A stretch of 53,516 nucleotides of DNA. Origin: Acidiferrobacteraceae bacterium (GTDB taxonomy: Bacteria; Pseudomonadota; Gammaproteobacteria; Arenicellales; UBA868). The position numbers and the translations under genes are program-made. This document shows positions 7,074-16,533 of this stretch, piece by piece. Location of the stretch: the NCBI GenBank assembly GCA_002726415.1, contig PBSU01000006.1, positions 1 to 53,516 of the forward strand, read 5' to 3'. Below the pieces are notes generated by a model. It had not been told where the DNA came from and searched no databases. It saw only the letters and a program-made list of their open reading frames with translations. Within the stretch, counting starts at the first letter, position 1. The number at the start of each line of letters is the position of its first letter.

Positions 7074-10000
7074 ATGTCTGGCTATGCCGAATTGCACTGC
7101 ATATCAAATTTTACCTTCCTGCGAGGCGCTTCCCATCCCGCCGAACTGGTTCGCCGGGCTTCTGAACTTGGCTACCGGGCACTGGCGCTGACCGATGAAT
7201 GCAGTGTTTCTGGGGTAGTACGAGCTCATGTTGTCGCCCGGGAAGTTGGCCTGCATTTGGTGATTGGCAGTGAGTTCACCCTGGAAAACGGCAATGGCCT
7301 GGTTCTGTTGGCAACCAGCCGACAAGGATATCGCCACCTGGTCCGACTGATCACACACTCCCGCCGGGCCGCTGGCAAGGGCCGCTACATCTTGAAGACT
7401 GACCACCTTTGCTCAGAACGCCTGCAGGACTGCCTTGCCTTATTACCCTGTGACCCAGCACCAAAATCAAAAAACGTGTTGGCTGATCGCTACCAGACGC
7501 TCTCCCACCACGCCAAACGTATGCAGTCGATGATGCCTGGGCGGGCCTGGCTGGCAGTCGAGCAACCTGGTTATGGTGGCGATCGGAACCATCGTAAACA
7601 GTTGCAGATCTTGTCCCGCGAGGTCGGCATACCGATGGTGGCTGTTGGCAACGTACATATGCATGCACGTACCCGACAGCCTTTGCAGGACACCTTAACT
7701 GCGACACGACACAAAAAGTCAGTGGCTGAAATAAAACACGCCCTGGCGCCCAATGCCGAACGTCACCTGCGCACCCAAGCTGTTCTCGAGCGTATCTACC
7801 CACGCGGCCTGCTCGATGAAAGCGTAAAAATCGCCCAACGCTGTCGATTTTCCCTGGATGAATTGCGTTATCACTATCCCTGTGAGTTTGTCCCGGCGGA
7901 CCTCAGTCCAGCACAGTACCTGCGCCAATTGACTGAAACAGGCATGGCAAAACGATGGCCTGATGGGCCGACGGAAAAAGTAATGCACCAGATTGAGCAT
8001 GAGTTGGCTCTGATCTCAGAACTCAATTATGAAGGTTACTTTTTGACGGTATGCGACATCGTACGCTTTGCCCGCTCACGTAGCATCCTCTGCCAGGGTC
8101 GTGGCTCAGCGGCAAACTCGGCGGTATGTTTTGCCCTTGGCATTACTGAGGTTGACCCAGCACGCATGGAGATTCTGTTCGAGCGCTTTATCTCTCGTGA
8201 GCGTAACGAACCGCCGGATATTGATGTGGACTTCGAACATGAGCGCCGTGAAGAGGTGATGCAGTACGTATACCAGCGCTACGGGCGCGAGCGGGCCGCA
8301 CTGACCGGCGCTATCACCACCTATCGACCCCGCAGTGCGGTACGGGATATCGGCCGGGCGCTAGATCTCTCCCAGGATCAGATTGATTGCCTCGCTGGCA
8401 ATCTCGCCTGGTGGCGCGCCGGCCAGGTTGCACCTCAACAGGTACGAGAGATCGGTCTGGATCCAGAAGGACCCGTGCTACGGCGGCTACTGGCTCTGGT
8501 ACCCGAACTGGTCGGTTTTCCCCGTCATCTGTCACAGCACTCCGGGGGTTTTGTTATCTCCCACGAACCTTTGTGCGATCTGGTACCAATCGAGAATGCC
8601 GCCATGGCAGACCGAACCGTAATCCAGTGGGATAAAAACGACATCGACACTCTGGGCCTGCTTAAGGTGGACTGTCTGGCGCTGGGAATGTTGAGTGCAA
8701 TCCACCGGGCATTTGACCTTATCCGGCAATATCGCGACAGAACCCTGACTATGGCTACCGTGCCCGCCGAAGATTCCCTGGTGTACCAGATGATCAGCCG
8801 TGCTGATACCGTAGGTGTTTTCCAGATTGAGTCACGCGCTCAGATGGCCATGCTGCCAAGGCTGCAGCCGCGTTGCTTTTATGATCTGGTTATCGAGGTG
8901 GCGATCGTTCGGCCCGGGCCTATACAAGGAGACATGGTGCATCCCTACCTGCGCCGACGTGCTGGTACCGAGGAGATCACCTACCCCAGCGAAGCAGTTC
9001 GCGAAGTGCTTGAGCGGACACTCGGTGTACCGATATTCCAGGAGCAGGTGATTAAGCTGGCAATGGTAGCTGCAGGCTTTACTCCGGGAGAGGCAGATGG
9101 GCTGCGTCGGGCTATGGCTGCCTGGAAGCGACACGGCGGTCTGGACCATTACGAAACACGACTGATCGAAGGTATGCGTGAGCGTGGTTACAGCGAGACT
9201 TTTGCACGGCGTATCTACCAACAGATTCTCGGGTTTGGTGAATACGGCTTCCCCGAATCACATGCCGCGAGTTTCGCACTACTGGTGTATGTATCAGCCT
9301 GGCTCAAGTGCCACGAACCGGCCATATTCACCTGCGCCCTGCTCAACAGTCAGCCGATGGGTTTTTATGCGCCAACCCAACTGGTACAGGATGCGCGCCG
9401 ACATGGTGTAAACGTACTCCCTGTTGATGTTGCCGCAAGCTACTGGGACTGCACACTGGAACCTGGCGACTCAGACTTGGCATTGCGCCTGGGGCTAAGA
9501 ATGGTCAGATACCTCAGTTTGGCAGGTGCTGAGCGGCTGATCGACGCACGTCAGCAACAACCCTTTACCAGTGTCGAGGACCTCGCCCACCGCGCCACCC
9601 TGGACCAGGGCGACCTACGCGCACTGGCCAATGCAGATGCCCTATCGACTCTGGCACGCAGCCACCGGCGCCAGGCTGGGTGGGCAGCAAGCGGTATCGA
9701 AAAACCCTCCCCAGTATTCCCCAGACCCCATATCCGTGAAGCCGTACCCCTGTTGCGTGCACCACACGTTGGTGAGGCCGTCTGCGCAGATTACGCCAGC
9801 ACCGGGCTGACCCTGGGTCCACATCCACTAGCCCTGCTACGCGACGAGCTACAGTCACTAGGTACCATCACCAGCCGCGATATTGCCCGCAAGCACAACG
9901 GATGCCTCATACACACTGCGGGAATCGTAACAGCCCGCCAACGACCAGCCAGCGCCAACAGCGTCACCTTTGTCACGCTCGAAGATGAAACGGGTAGTAT

Positions 10001-10184
10001 CAACCTGGTGGTCTGGCAGCACCTGGCCAAACGCCAGCACCTGATACTGGTGGGCTCGCAGTTACTTGGTGTACATGGCCAGATTCAGCGTGCAGGCGAT
10101 ACCATACATATCATCGCCGGCAGGCTTGATGACTATACCGCCCTGCTGGGCAATCTCACGACGCGCAGCCGGGACTTTCACTAG
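7074..10184 (+). CDS. dnaE2: Error-prone DNA polymerase III alpha subunit (DnaE2/ImuC)
   Basis: The 1036-residue protein is a C-family polymerase of the translesion DnaE2 type. An N-terminal PHP domain opens with YAELHCISNFTFLRGASHP. The palm carries the catalytic acidic motif PDIDVDFEHERREEV and the later KVDCLALGMLSAI. The C-terminus has an OB-fold (TAGIVTARQRPASANS). It would copy damaged DNA with mutations after SOS induction. ATG at 7074 has GGAA six bases upstream; TTG at 7059 is an alternative. A LexA box directly precedes it. The usual partners imuA and imuB are not adjacent, which is unusual for this family. Confidence 0.95.
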   Translation: MSGYAELHCISNFTFLRGASHPAELVRRASELGYRALALTDECSVSGVVRAHVVAREVGLHLVIGSEFTLENGNGLVLLATSRQGYRHLVRLITHSRRAAGKGRYILKTDHLCSERLQDCLALLPCDPAPKSKNVLADRYQTLSHHAKRMQSMMPGRAWLAVEQPGYGGDRNHRKQLQILSREVGIPMVAVGNVHMHARTRQPLQDTLTATRHKKSVAEIKHALAPNAERHLRTQAVLERIYPRGLLDESVKIAQRCRFSLDELRYHYPCEFVPADLSPAQYLRQLTETGMAKRWPDGPTEKVMHQIEHELALISELNYEGYFLTVCDIVRFARSRSILCQGRGSAANSAVCFALGITEVDPARMEILFERFISRERNEPPDIDVDFEHERREEVMQYVYQRYGRERAALTGAITTYRPRSAVRDIGRALDLSQDQIDCLAGNLAWWRAGQVAPQQVREIGLDPEGPVLRRLLALVPELVGFPRHLSQHSGGFVISHEPLCDLVPIENAAMADRTVIQWDKNDIDTLGLLKVDCLALGMLSAIHRAFDLIRQYRDRTLTMATVPAEDSLVYQMISRADTVGVFQIESRAQMAMLPRLQPRCFYDLVIEVAIVRPGPIQGDMVHPYLRRRAGTEEITYPSEAVREVLERTLGVPIFQEQVIKLAMVAAGFTPGEADGLRRAMAAWKRHGGLDHYETRLIEGMRERGYSETFARRIYQQILGFGEYGFPESHAASFALLVYVSAWLKCHEPAIFTCALLNSQPMGFYAPTQLVQDARRHGVNVLPVDVAASYWDCTLEPGDSDLALRLGLRMVRYLSLAGAERLIDARQQQPFTSVEDLAHRATLDQGDLRALANADALSTLARSHRRQAGWAASGIEKPSPVFPRPHIREAVPLLRAPHVGEAVCADYASTGLTLGPHPLALLRDELQSLGTITSRDIARKHNGCLIHTAGIVTARQRPASANSVTFVTLEDETGSINLVVWQHLAKRQHLILVGSQLLGVHGQIQRAGDTIHIIAGRLDDYTALLGNLTTRSRDFH

Positions 10185-10225
10185 GCCTGATCCCAGCGGC
10201 GATCCCGCAAACAAGGGTGTGGGTC

Positions 10226-11107
10226 TTAGTCCAGATCGAAAGCGATAGCATTGGCTGCGCACGCTGCCTGAACAGTATTACGCAAAAGACAGGCGATCGT
10301 CATAGGGCCTACTCCACCCGGCACCGGCGTAATCGCTCCGGCCACAGCCTGTGCAGATGGATAATCGACGTCTCCCACCAATCGGGTTTTGCCTGCATCA
10401 CCGGCAACCCGGTTGATGCCGACATCAATCACCACCGCGCCAGGTTTAACCCAGTCGCCGGGTATCATTTCTGCCCGGCCTACCGCCGCAACGAGAATAT
10501 CCGCATCCCGACAGACACCGGGCAAGTCGGCCGTTCGTGAATGCGCAGTGGTAACGGTGCAGTTTTCGGCCAGCAACAGGGCGCCCATCGGTTTACCTAC
10601 AATATTGGAACGCCCCACCACGACGGCACTCTTTCCTGAAAGATCCCCGATCTGGTCTTTGAGTAACATCATGCATCCCAACGGGGTGCAGGGCACCAGG
10701 CCAGGTGCGCCGGTTGCCAGGCGACCCACATTGACAAGGTGAAATCCATCTACGTCCTTGTTAGGATCGATCGCGTTGATCACAGCGTGTGAATCGATTT
10801 GATTCGGCAACGGCAACTGCACCAGGATCCCATGGACCTTGGCGTCGTGATTAAGCTGATTGATCAGTTCCAGCAACTCCGCCTGCCCCGTGGTATCCGC
10901 AAGTTTGTGCTCGTAGGAGTTCATCCCCACTTCCAGCGTCTGCTTGCCCTTGTTGCGCACATAGACCTGGCTTGCCGGATCTTCCCCTACCAGCACCACC
11001 GCCAACCCCGGCACCAGGCCGTGCGCCTCTTTGAGTCGGTTTACCGATTCAGCGACTTTTTCTCTTAACTGCGCGGCAAATGCTTTGCCATCAATCCGTG
11101 TTGCCAT
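10226..11107 (-). CDS. folD: Methylenetetrahydrofolate dehydrogenase/cyclohydrolase
   Basis: The 293-residue bifunctional enzyme interconverts 5,10-methylene-, 5,10-methenyl- and 10-formyl-tetrahydrofolate with NADP+. Visible signatures are YVRNKGK with the catalytic Lys, GILVQLPLP, the D-K-DVDGFH segment, the Rossmann motif [13 protein letters not shown], and [10 protein letters not shown] near the end. ATG at 11107 has GAGGAG four bases upstream. It starts only 15 bp after fdsA, so it is very likely co-transcribed with formate dehydrogenase, tying formate oxidation to the folate C1 pool. Confidence 0.96.
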   Translation of the reverse strand: MATRIDGKAFAAQLREKVAESVNRLKEAHGLVPGLAVVLVGEDPASQVYVRNKGKQTLEVGMNSYEHKLADTTGQAELLELINQLNHDAKVHGILVQLPLPNQIDSHAVINAIDPNKDVDGFHLVNVGRLATGAPGLVPCTPLGCMMLLKDQIGDLSGKSAVVVGRSNIVGKPMGALLLAENCTVTTAHSRTADLPGVCRDADILVAAVGRAEMIPGDWVKPGAVVIDVGINRVAGDAGKTRLVGDVDYPSAQAVAGAITPVPGGVGPMTIACLLRNTVQAACAANAIAFDLD

Positions 11108-11122
11108 TGGCTCCTCTTTAAT

Positions 11123-13864
11123 TCAGGTTGCGCTGACCTGGACCGCGCAATATTTAACCTCGGCGATCTTGCCAAAGGGATCCAAGGCGGCATTGGTCAG
11201 CAGATTAGCTGCCGCCTCGTGATAACAAAAGGGTATGAAAACCTCACCTGGGCGCAAGCCCCGATCTGCCCGGGCGAGCGCTACCAGTTCTCCGCGACGC
11301 GAAGCCACCCGCAGTGCCTGGCCCGCACCTACTCCGAGATTTTCCAGGTCGTGCGGATGCATGCTTACCACGGGATCGGGTTCAATCGCGTTCAGCACCC
11401 GGGCCCGACGAGTCATGGACCCGGTGTGCCAGTGCTCGAGTTGACGCCCGGTGATAAGCACAAATGGATAGTCCGCATCAGGCTTTTCATCAGCGCTTAC
11501 CAGCGATGTGGGCACGAATCGTCCACGGCCATCGCTGGTGGGAAATTGCTCTTGGAAAACTACCCCCTGCCCTGGGTCTTCATCGCCCGAGCAGGGATAA
11601 GTAATACTGTGATCACGCTCCAGCCTTTGCCAGGTCATGCCCGCAAGGCTCGGCATAGCGCCCCGCATCTCCTCAAAAACATCATTAACAGCCTCGTACT
11701 CCCAATCAAGATCAAGCCGTTTCGCAAGGGCCTGGATGATCCAGATATCCTGACGCGCTTCTCCCGGCAACGCCAGTGCCTGGCGGCCCATCTGGACGCG
11801 TCGGTCCGTATTGGAGAATGTCCCTGTCTTTTCTGGAAAAGCCGATGCCGGTAGCACAACATCAGCGTAAGCTGCGGTTTCGGTTAAAAAGATATCCTGC
11901 ACCACAAGATGATCAAGTGACGCAAGGCCGGCCCGCGCATGATTGAGGTCCGGATCAGACATCGCTGGGTTCTCCCCCATCACATACATCCCCCGAATTC
12001 TGCCCTCGCAGGCGCCGTCCATAATCTCCACAACAGTGAGCCCGGGAGATTTATCGAGTGATGCACCCCAGTACTCAGAAAAAAAGTTGGCAGCATCCTC
12101 ATTATCCACACGCCGATAATCGGGGAACATCATCGGAATCAGGCCTGCATCGGAAGCTCCCTGTACATTGTTCTGACCCCGCAGGGGATGCAACCCGGTG
12201 CCGGGTCTGCCGATATTTCCGGTCATTAAGGACAATGCTATAAGGCAGCGCGCATTATCGGTCCCATGGACATGCTGTGATATCCCCATACCCCAGAAAA
12301 TGATCGACTGCTTGGATCGCGCGTAGGCCCGGGCCACTTTTCGAATCACCGCCGCATCGATGCCACAGACTGACGACATCTCCTCGGGGCTGAAATTCCC
12401 AACGCTCTCACGCAGGGCTTCAAAATTGCTGGTTCGGGATGCTACGAAATCTGCATCTACAAGATCCTCATCAATAATGGTATGAATCATGGCATTCAGC
12501 AGTGCCACATCCGTATCGGTGCGGAACTGAATAAAATAGTCCGCATGGCGCGCGAGGTCGATACGTCGCGGGTCCATCACAATCAACGTCGCACCCTGTC
12601 GCGCCGCATTCTTGATAAACGTTGCAGCAACAGGGTGGTTTCCGGTGGCATTTGAGCCGATCACCACGATGACATCGGCAAGCGCTGCATCTTCTACCTG
12701 GTTTGAAACTGCACCAGAACCGATACCCTCCAGCAGAGCGGCTACCGATGAGGCGTGACAAAGCCGGGTGCAGTGATCCACATTGTTGGTACCAAAGCCA
12801 GTGCGAACCAATTTCTGGAAGAGATAGGCTTCTTCGTTACTCCCTTTAGCCGAGCCAAAGCCCGCCAATGCACCCGGGCCCTGATTGTTGCGAATCTGCT
12901 TCAGGCCGGTGGCAGCCAGGCCCAATGCCTCATCCCATGAAGCAGGGCGAAACATTTTCGACGGGTCCGCCGGATCGAAGTGTTCATTCAGGCCTTTGGC
13001 AATCCCTTCTTTTCGAACCAACGGCACTGTCAGGCGCTCCGGATGGCTGACATAATCGAAGCCATACCGCCCCTTAACGCACAGTCGCCCCTTGTTTGCC
13101 GGGCCATCGCGCCCGGTGACATAACGGATCTGGTTTTTCCCGATATGGTAGGTCAAAAGGCAGCCGACGCCACAATACGGACACACCGAATCTACGGTCT
13201 TATCAATTTGCTCTTGCCCGGCCCCCTGTGAGGGCATCAGCGCGCCAGTAGGGCACGCCTGCACACACTCGCCGCACCCAACACAGGAACTCTCGCCCAT
13301 CTCATCACCGATATCGAACACGATCTGTGCTTGCGCCCCACGAAACGCCAGACCAATCACATCGTTCATCTGTTCCTCGCGACAGGCACGCACACACCGG
13401 GTGCACTGAATGCAGCTCTCAAGGTTGACAGCTATAGCAGGATGCGACACATCAGTGGGTGGCTGGCTGCGCCCGGTAAATCGACTCGCAGTCACATCGA
13501 ACTTGGCACACCAGGAATCGAGCTCGGAATCAGGGTGATGGCTGACCTCGCCAACCTCTGCGCGCAGCAGTTCGAGCACCAGCGACTGGGATTGTCGGGC
13601 GCGCTTACTGTCGCTTGATACCTGCATTCCTTCAGACGGTGCGCGACAACAAGATGGCGCAAGGGTTCTTTCCCCTTCGATCTCCACCACGCACGCCCGG
13701 CAATTGCCTGCCATGGCCAGGCCATCTGAGTAACACAGGTGCGGTATCTCGACTCCCTCCCGGCGTGCTACCTGCAAAATTGTCTCATCAGAATCTGCGC
13801 TCAGGGTCCGGCCATTAAGAGAGAATTTCACACGACCGGCTGGAGTGATATCAGGTGTATTCAC
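11123..13864 (-). CDS. fdsA: NAD-dependent formate dehydrogenase, molybdopterin alpha subunit
   Basis: The 913-residue catalytic subunit oxidises formate to CO2 at a bis-MGD Mo or W centre. Order of domains: [2Fe-2S] ferredoxin (CYSDGLAMAGNCRACVVEI), a NuoG-like Cys/His cluster region, two 4Fe-4S motifs (CIQCTRCVRAC and CVGCGECVQACP), the CPYCGVGC cluster, then the molybdopterin oxidoreductase domain. The metal ligand is Cys in DHCTRLCHASS, where selenoenzymes have Sec. GTG at 13864 forms a GTGA overlap with the stop of fdsGB and has GAGGTGG upstream; TTG at 13870 is less likely. The cytosolic complex passes electrons through FdsGB to NAD+. Confidence 0.94.
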   Translation of the reverse strand: MNTPDITPAGRVKFSLNGRTLSADSDETILQVARREGVEIPHLCYSDGLAMAGNCRACVVEIEGERTLAPSCCRAPSEGMQVSSDSKRARQSQSLVLELLRAEVGEVSHHPDSELDSWCAKFDVTASRFTGRSQPPTDVSHPAIAVNLESCIQCTRCVRACREEQMNDVIGLAFRGAQAQIVFDIGDEMGESSCVGCGECVQACPTGALMPSQGAGQEQIDKTVDSVCPYCGVGCLLTYHIGKNQIRYVTGRDGPANKGRLCVKGRYGFDYVSHPERLTVPLVRKEGIAKGLNEHFDPADPSKMFRPASWDEALGLAATGLKQIRNNQGPGALAGFGSAKGSNEEAYLFQKLVRTGFGTNNVDHCTRLCHASSVAALLEGIGSGAVSNQVEDAALADVIVVIGSNATGNHPVAATFIKNAARQGATLIVMDPRRIDLARHADYFIQFRTDTDVALLNAMIHTIIDEDLVDADFVASRTSNFEALRESVGNFSPEEMSSVCGIDAAVIRKVARAYARSKQSIIFWGMGISQHVHGTDNARCLIALSLMTGNIGRPGTGLHPLRGQNNVQGASDAGLIPMMFPDYRRVDNEDAANFFSEYWGASLDKSPGLTVVEIMDGACEGRIRGMYVMGENPAMSDPDLNHARAGLASLDHLVVQDIFLTETAAYADVVLPASAFPEKTGTFSNTDRRVQMGRQALALPGEARQDIWIIQALAKRLDLDWEYEAVNDVFEEMRGAMPSLAGMTWQRLERDHSITYPCSGDEDPGQGVVFQEQFPTSDGRGRFVPTSLVSADEKPDADYPFVLITGRQLEHWHTGSMTRRARVLNAIEPDPVVSMHPHDLENLGVGAGQALRVASRRGELVALARADRGLRPGEVFIPFCYHEAAANLLTNAALDPFGKIAEVKYCAVQVSAT

Positions 13865-15543
13865 TGGCAACCCACCTCTTCGGGAAAGTAGCGGAGCGTA
13901 CAGCGAATGGGGTTTGGTGCTGCCTGTCCGAGTCCACAGATCGATGCATCCTCCATCACAGTAGCAAGCTCTTCAAGCAGTCCACTATCCCAGACAGCGC
14001 TTTTCATCAGCTTGGCTGCTCGATCACAACCCACTCGACAGGGTGTGCACTGACCACAGGACTCGTGGGCGAAAAAATGCACCGCATTCAATGCCGCATC
14101 ACGAACACGATCCCGGTCAGAAAGGATAATCACCGCAGCAGAGCCGATGAAGCAACCGTGGGGCTGCAGGGTATCAAAGTCCAGTGGTTCATCGGCCAGG
14201 GCGGCCGGCAGGATTCCCCCGGAAGCCCCGCCCGGAAAATAAGCATATAGGTCGTGCCCTTCGAGCATGCCCCCACAGAACTCATCGATCAGTTCACGGA
14301 CGCTGATGCCTGCGGGTGCCAGATGGACCCCAGGATTTCTTACCCGGCCGCTGACCGAGAACGACCTTAGCCCATGGCGACCACGCCGGCCCTGACCAGC
14401 GAACCACGCGGCTCCCCGCTGCACCACATCCCGAACCCAGAAAAGCGTTTCGCAGTTATGCTCAAGTGTCGGTCGGCCAAACAGTCCAACCTGTGCCACA
14501 TAGGGCGGGCGCAAGCGGGGCATGCCCCGCTTGCCTTCGATCGACTCAATCATTGCCGACTCTTCACCGCAGATATAAGCGCCAGCACCCCGGCGCACGA
14601 GCAACGTCGGTAACGGCCGGTCAAAGTTATCCTGTAGCTCCTGAATCGCACTACGAAGAATCTCGAGTACCCCGGGATACTCATCCCGTATATAAAAATA
14701 GCAGCGGTCAATACCGATGACTTGCGCCGCGACCAGGACACCCTCAAGAAAGCGGTGCGGGTCTGTCTCCAAATAGTGGCGGTCCTTAAAGGTGCCCGGC
14801 TCACCCTCGTCGATATTGATCGCCATCAAACGGGGCGCGGGCTGGTCTTTGAGGATTCGCCATTTTCTGCCAGCTGGAAAACCGGCACCCCCCAGCCCTC
14901 TTAAGCCGGAAGATTCCAGCTCCAGGATAATCGCTTCTGCACGAAACGGATCATCGTAACTCTCACGTGCCAGTACGTAACCGCCGTCGTTACAGTAGTC
15001 CTCGAACCGGATCCAATCATCAGGAGTCGCCGGCCCCAGCCTGCCGGCATCGATACAGTCAGTGACTTTCCCCAAATCGGCACGATCGACAGCATGCTGG
15101 CCCACCACAGCAACCGGTGCCTGATCACAACGGCCCACACAAGGCACACGCTGGATTCGGACCCCGTCTCCCAGCCCCACCTCCAGCGCCTGTACCAGGG
15201 CCTGAGCCCCAAACATCTCGCAGGTCACTGAGTCACAGACCCGCACGGTTAATGGCGGCGGCGGTATTCCTCCTTCATGCACCACATCGAAGTGATGATA
15301 AAAGGTGGCGACCTCGTAGACCTCGGCCGGTGCTAGCCGCAATAGATCTGCCAACGCGACCAGGTGTTTCGCCGCTAAATGTCCAAAACGATCTTGAATC
15401 CGGTGCAGGCACTCGATAAGTTGCTCAGGAGTATGGGGCAGCCCTTCGATAGACCCGAGCACCTCATCGCGTGCAGCCACGTCGAGGGCATGACCCTTAC
15501 CTCGGCCCGGTACCCGGTTGCGTTTACGATTTGAGATCTTCAT
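13861..15543 (-). CDS. Formate dehydrogenase FdsG-FdsB fusion (NuoE/NuoF-like)
   Basis: The 560-residue protein fuses two complex I-type modules normally split as FdsG and FdsB. Residues about 20-155 are NuoE-like, with the [2Fe-2S] ligands in CDSVTC and CVGRCDQAP. From about 180 on it is NuoF-like: GLRGLGGAGFPAGRKW binds FMN/NADH, INIDEGEPGTFKDR follows, and ESCGQCTPCRVG with a later Cys binds the 4Fe-4S cluster. It would accept electrons from FdsA and reduce NAD+. It is the first gene of the fdsGB-fdsA-folD operon. The first residues are unusually basic (MKISNRKRNR). No separate fdsC or fdsD follows. Confidence 0.93.
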   Translation of the reverse strand: MKISNRKRNRVPGRGKGHALDVAARDEVLGSIEGLPHTPEQLIECLHRIQDRFGHLAAKHLVALADLLRLAPAEVYEVATFYHHFDVVHEGGIPPPPLTVRVCDSVTCEMFGAQALVQALEVGLGDGVRIQRVPCVGRCDQAPVAVVGQHAVDRADLGKVTDCIDAGRLGPATPDDWIRFEDYCNDGGYVLARESYDDPFRAEAIILELESSGLRGLGGAGFPAGRKWRILKDQPAPRLMAINIDEGEPGTFKDRHYLETDPHRFLEGVLVAAQVIGIDRCYFYIRDEYPGVLEILRSAIQELQDNFDRPLPTLLVRRGAGAYICGEESAMIESIEGKRGMPRLRPPYVAQVGLFGRPTLEHNCETLFWVRDVVQRGAAWFAGQGRRGRHGLRSFSVSGRVRNPGVHLAPAGISVRELIDEFCGGMLEGHDLYAYFPGGASGGILPAALADEPLDFDTLQPHGCFIGSAAVIILSDRDRVRDAALNAVHFFAHESCGQCTPCRVGCDRAAKLMKSAVWDSGLLEELATVMEDASICGLGQAAPNPIRCTLRYFPEEVGCQ

Positions 15544-15909
15544 AACGTCCTGCGCCCTCGTGCTGCAGACCGCGACATTCTAGCGGGATGTTCACCGGGC
15601 GTTGATAGTCTGTTCTAATGGAATGATCACCCTGTTCAAGGCGAAGGGGTAGCCGAAATACGTCACCGAAATAACCTGCCAGCGCGATCAATCCGAACCC
15701 ACAGCGTTAGCCGACTCCTCCTACGGCACAGCGGCGACCCGAAATGATGCCCGAGCTCAACGACCAGTATAGGGGAGGGACCAACACCAATTCTGATCCG
15801 GGTCGGAGCGTTTTTCCTCGATTGGCCCCATAATCCACCTGGTGAAAGAACGCCCATACTGATATCAATCGAGAACCCCTCTCTCTCGCCAGACCCGTGA
15901 CCTACATGA
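15544..15909. other. 366-bp divergent intergenic region (fdsGB / ccmA)
   Basis: No credible coding frame is visible here. It must hold the promoters for the minus-strand fds operon and the plus-strand ccmAB pair. I could not recognise a known riboswitch, a clear sigma70 pair or an operator. Part of it carries GC-rich stretches that could be a decayed gene, but no protein similarity was apparent. Confidence 0.5.
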
Positions 15910-15918
15910 TTGCCGCCC

Positions 15919-16533
15919 ATGCTTGAAGCCCGATCCCTGAGTTGTGTGCGCGGCACCCGCCTGCTCTTTGAAAATATCAATTTGCGCGTGGCGCCCGGTG
16001 AGGTTTTCCAGGTGTGCGGCGCCAATGGCGCCGGCAAAACCAGCCTGCTCAGACTTCTGTGCGGCCTCACACTCCCCGAGCGTGGCGAAATACTGTGGGG
16101 TGGTTTGCCGATCAGTGCTGACCTTGCTCGATATCATGGACAACTGGCCTACGTGGGTCACACACCCGGCCTGAAGTTTGATCTCACTGCGCGCGAAAAC
16201 CTGGAGGTGACGCTTGCAATGCAACCGGCCCGGGACCAGGCCGATCTCGACCAGGTATTAGAGCGCGTTGGCCTGTCATCGTCCGCGCACATCATCTGCC
16301 GACACCTGTCGGCCGGGCAGCGTCGGCGCGTGGCAATTGCGCGTTTACACCTGACGAGCGCTTCATTGTGGATTCTGGATGAGCCGCTGTCCGCCATCGA
16401 CGCCGAAGGCGTCAGCGATATCGAATCGATCCTGATCGCGCACCTCGAAGCCGGAGGCATGGTGATTTTTACCAGCCACCAGGCCATTGAACTTGCCCGT
16501 TACTCTATCGACACCGTTAACCTCGCAGGATGA
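15919..16533 (+). CDS. ccmA: Heme exporter ATP-binding protein CcmA
   Basis: This 204-residue ABC ATPase drives the CcmABCD step that releases heme-loaded CcmE for cytochrome c maturation. Walker A is GANGAGKT at 34-41, the signature is LSAGQRRR, Walker B is LWILDEP, and the switch His is in TSHQA. Length and the opening MLEARSLSCVRG fit CcmA. The ATG at 15919 lacks a clear ribosome site; TTG at 15910 is an in-frame alternative. It overlaps ccmB by 4 bp (ATGA). No ccmC-H follows in the window, so the remaining maturation genes must be elsewhere. Confidence 0.9.
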   Translation: MLEARSLSCVRGTRLLFENINLRVAPGEVFQVCGANGAGKTSLLRLLCGLTLPERGEILWGGLPISADLARYHGQLAYVGHTPGLKFDLTARENLEVTLAMQPARDQADLDQVLERVGLSSSAHIICRHLSAGQRRRVAIARLHLTSASLWILDEPLSAIDAEGVSDIESILIAHLEAGGMVIFTSHQAIELARYSIDTVNLAG

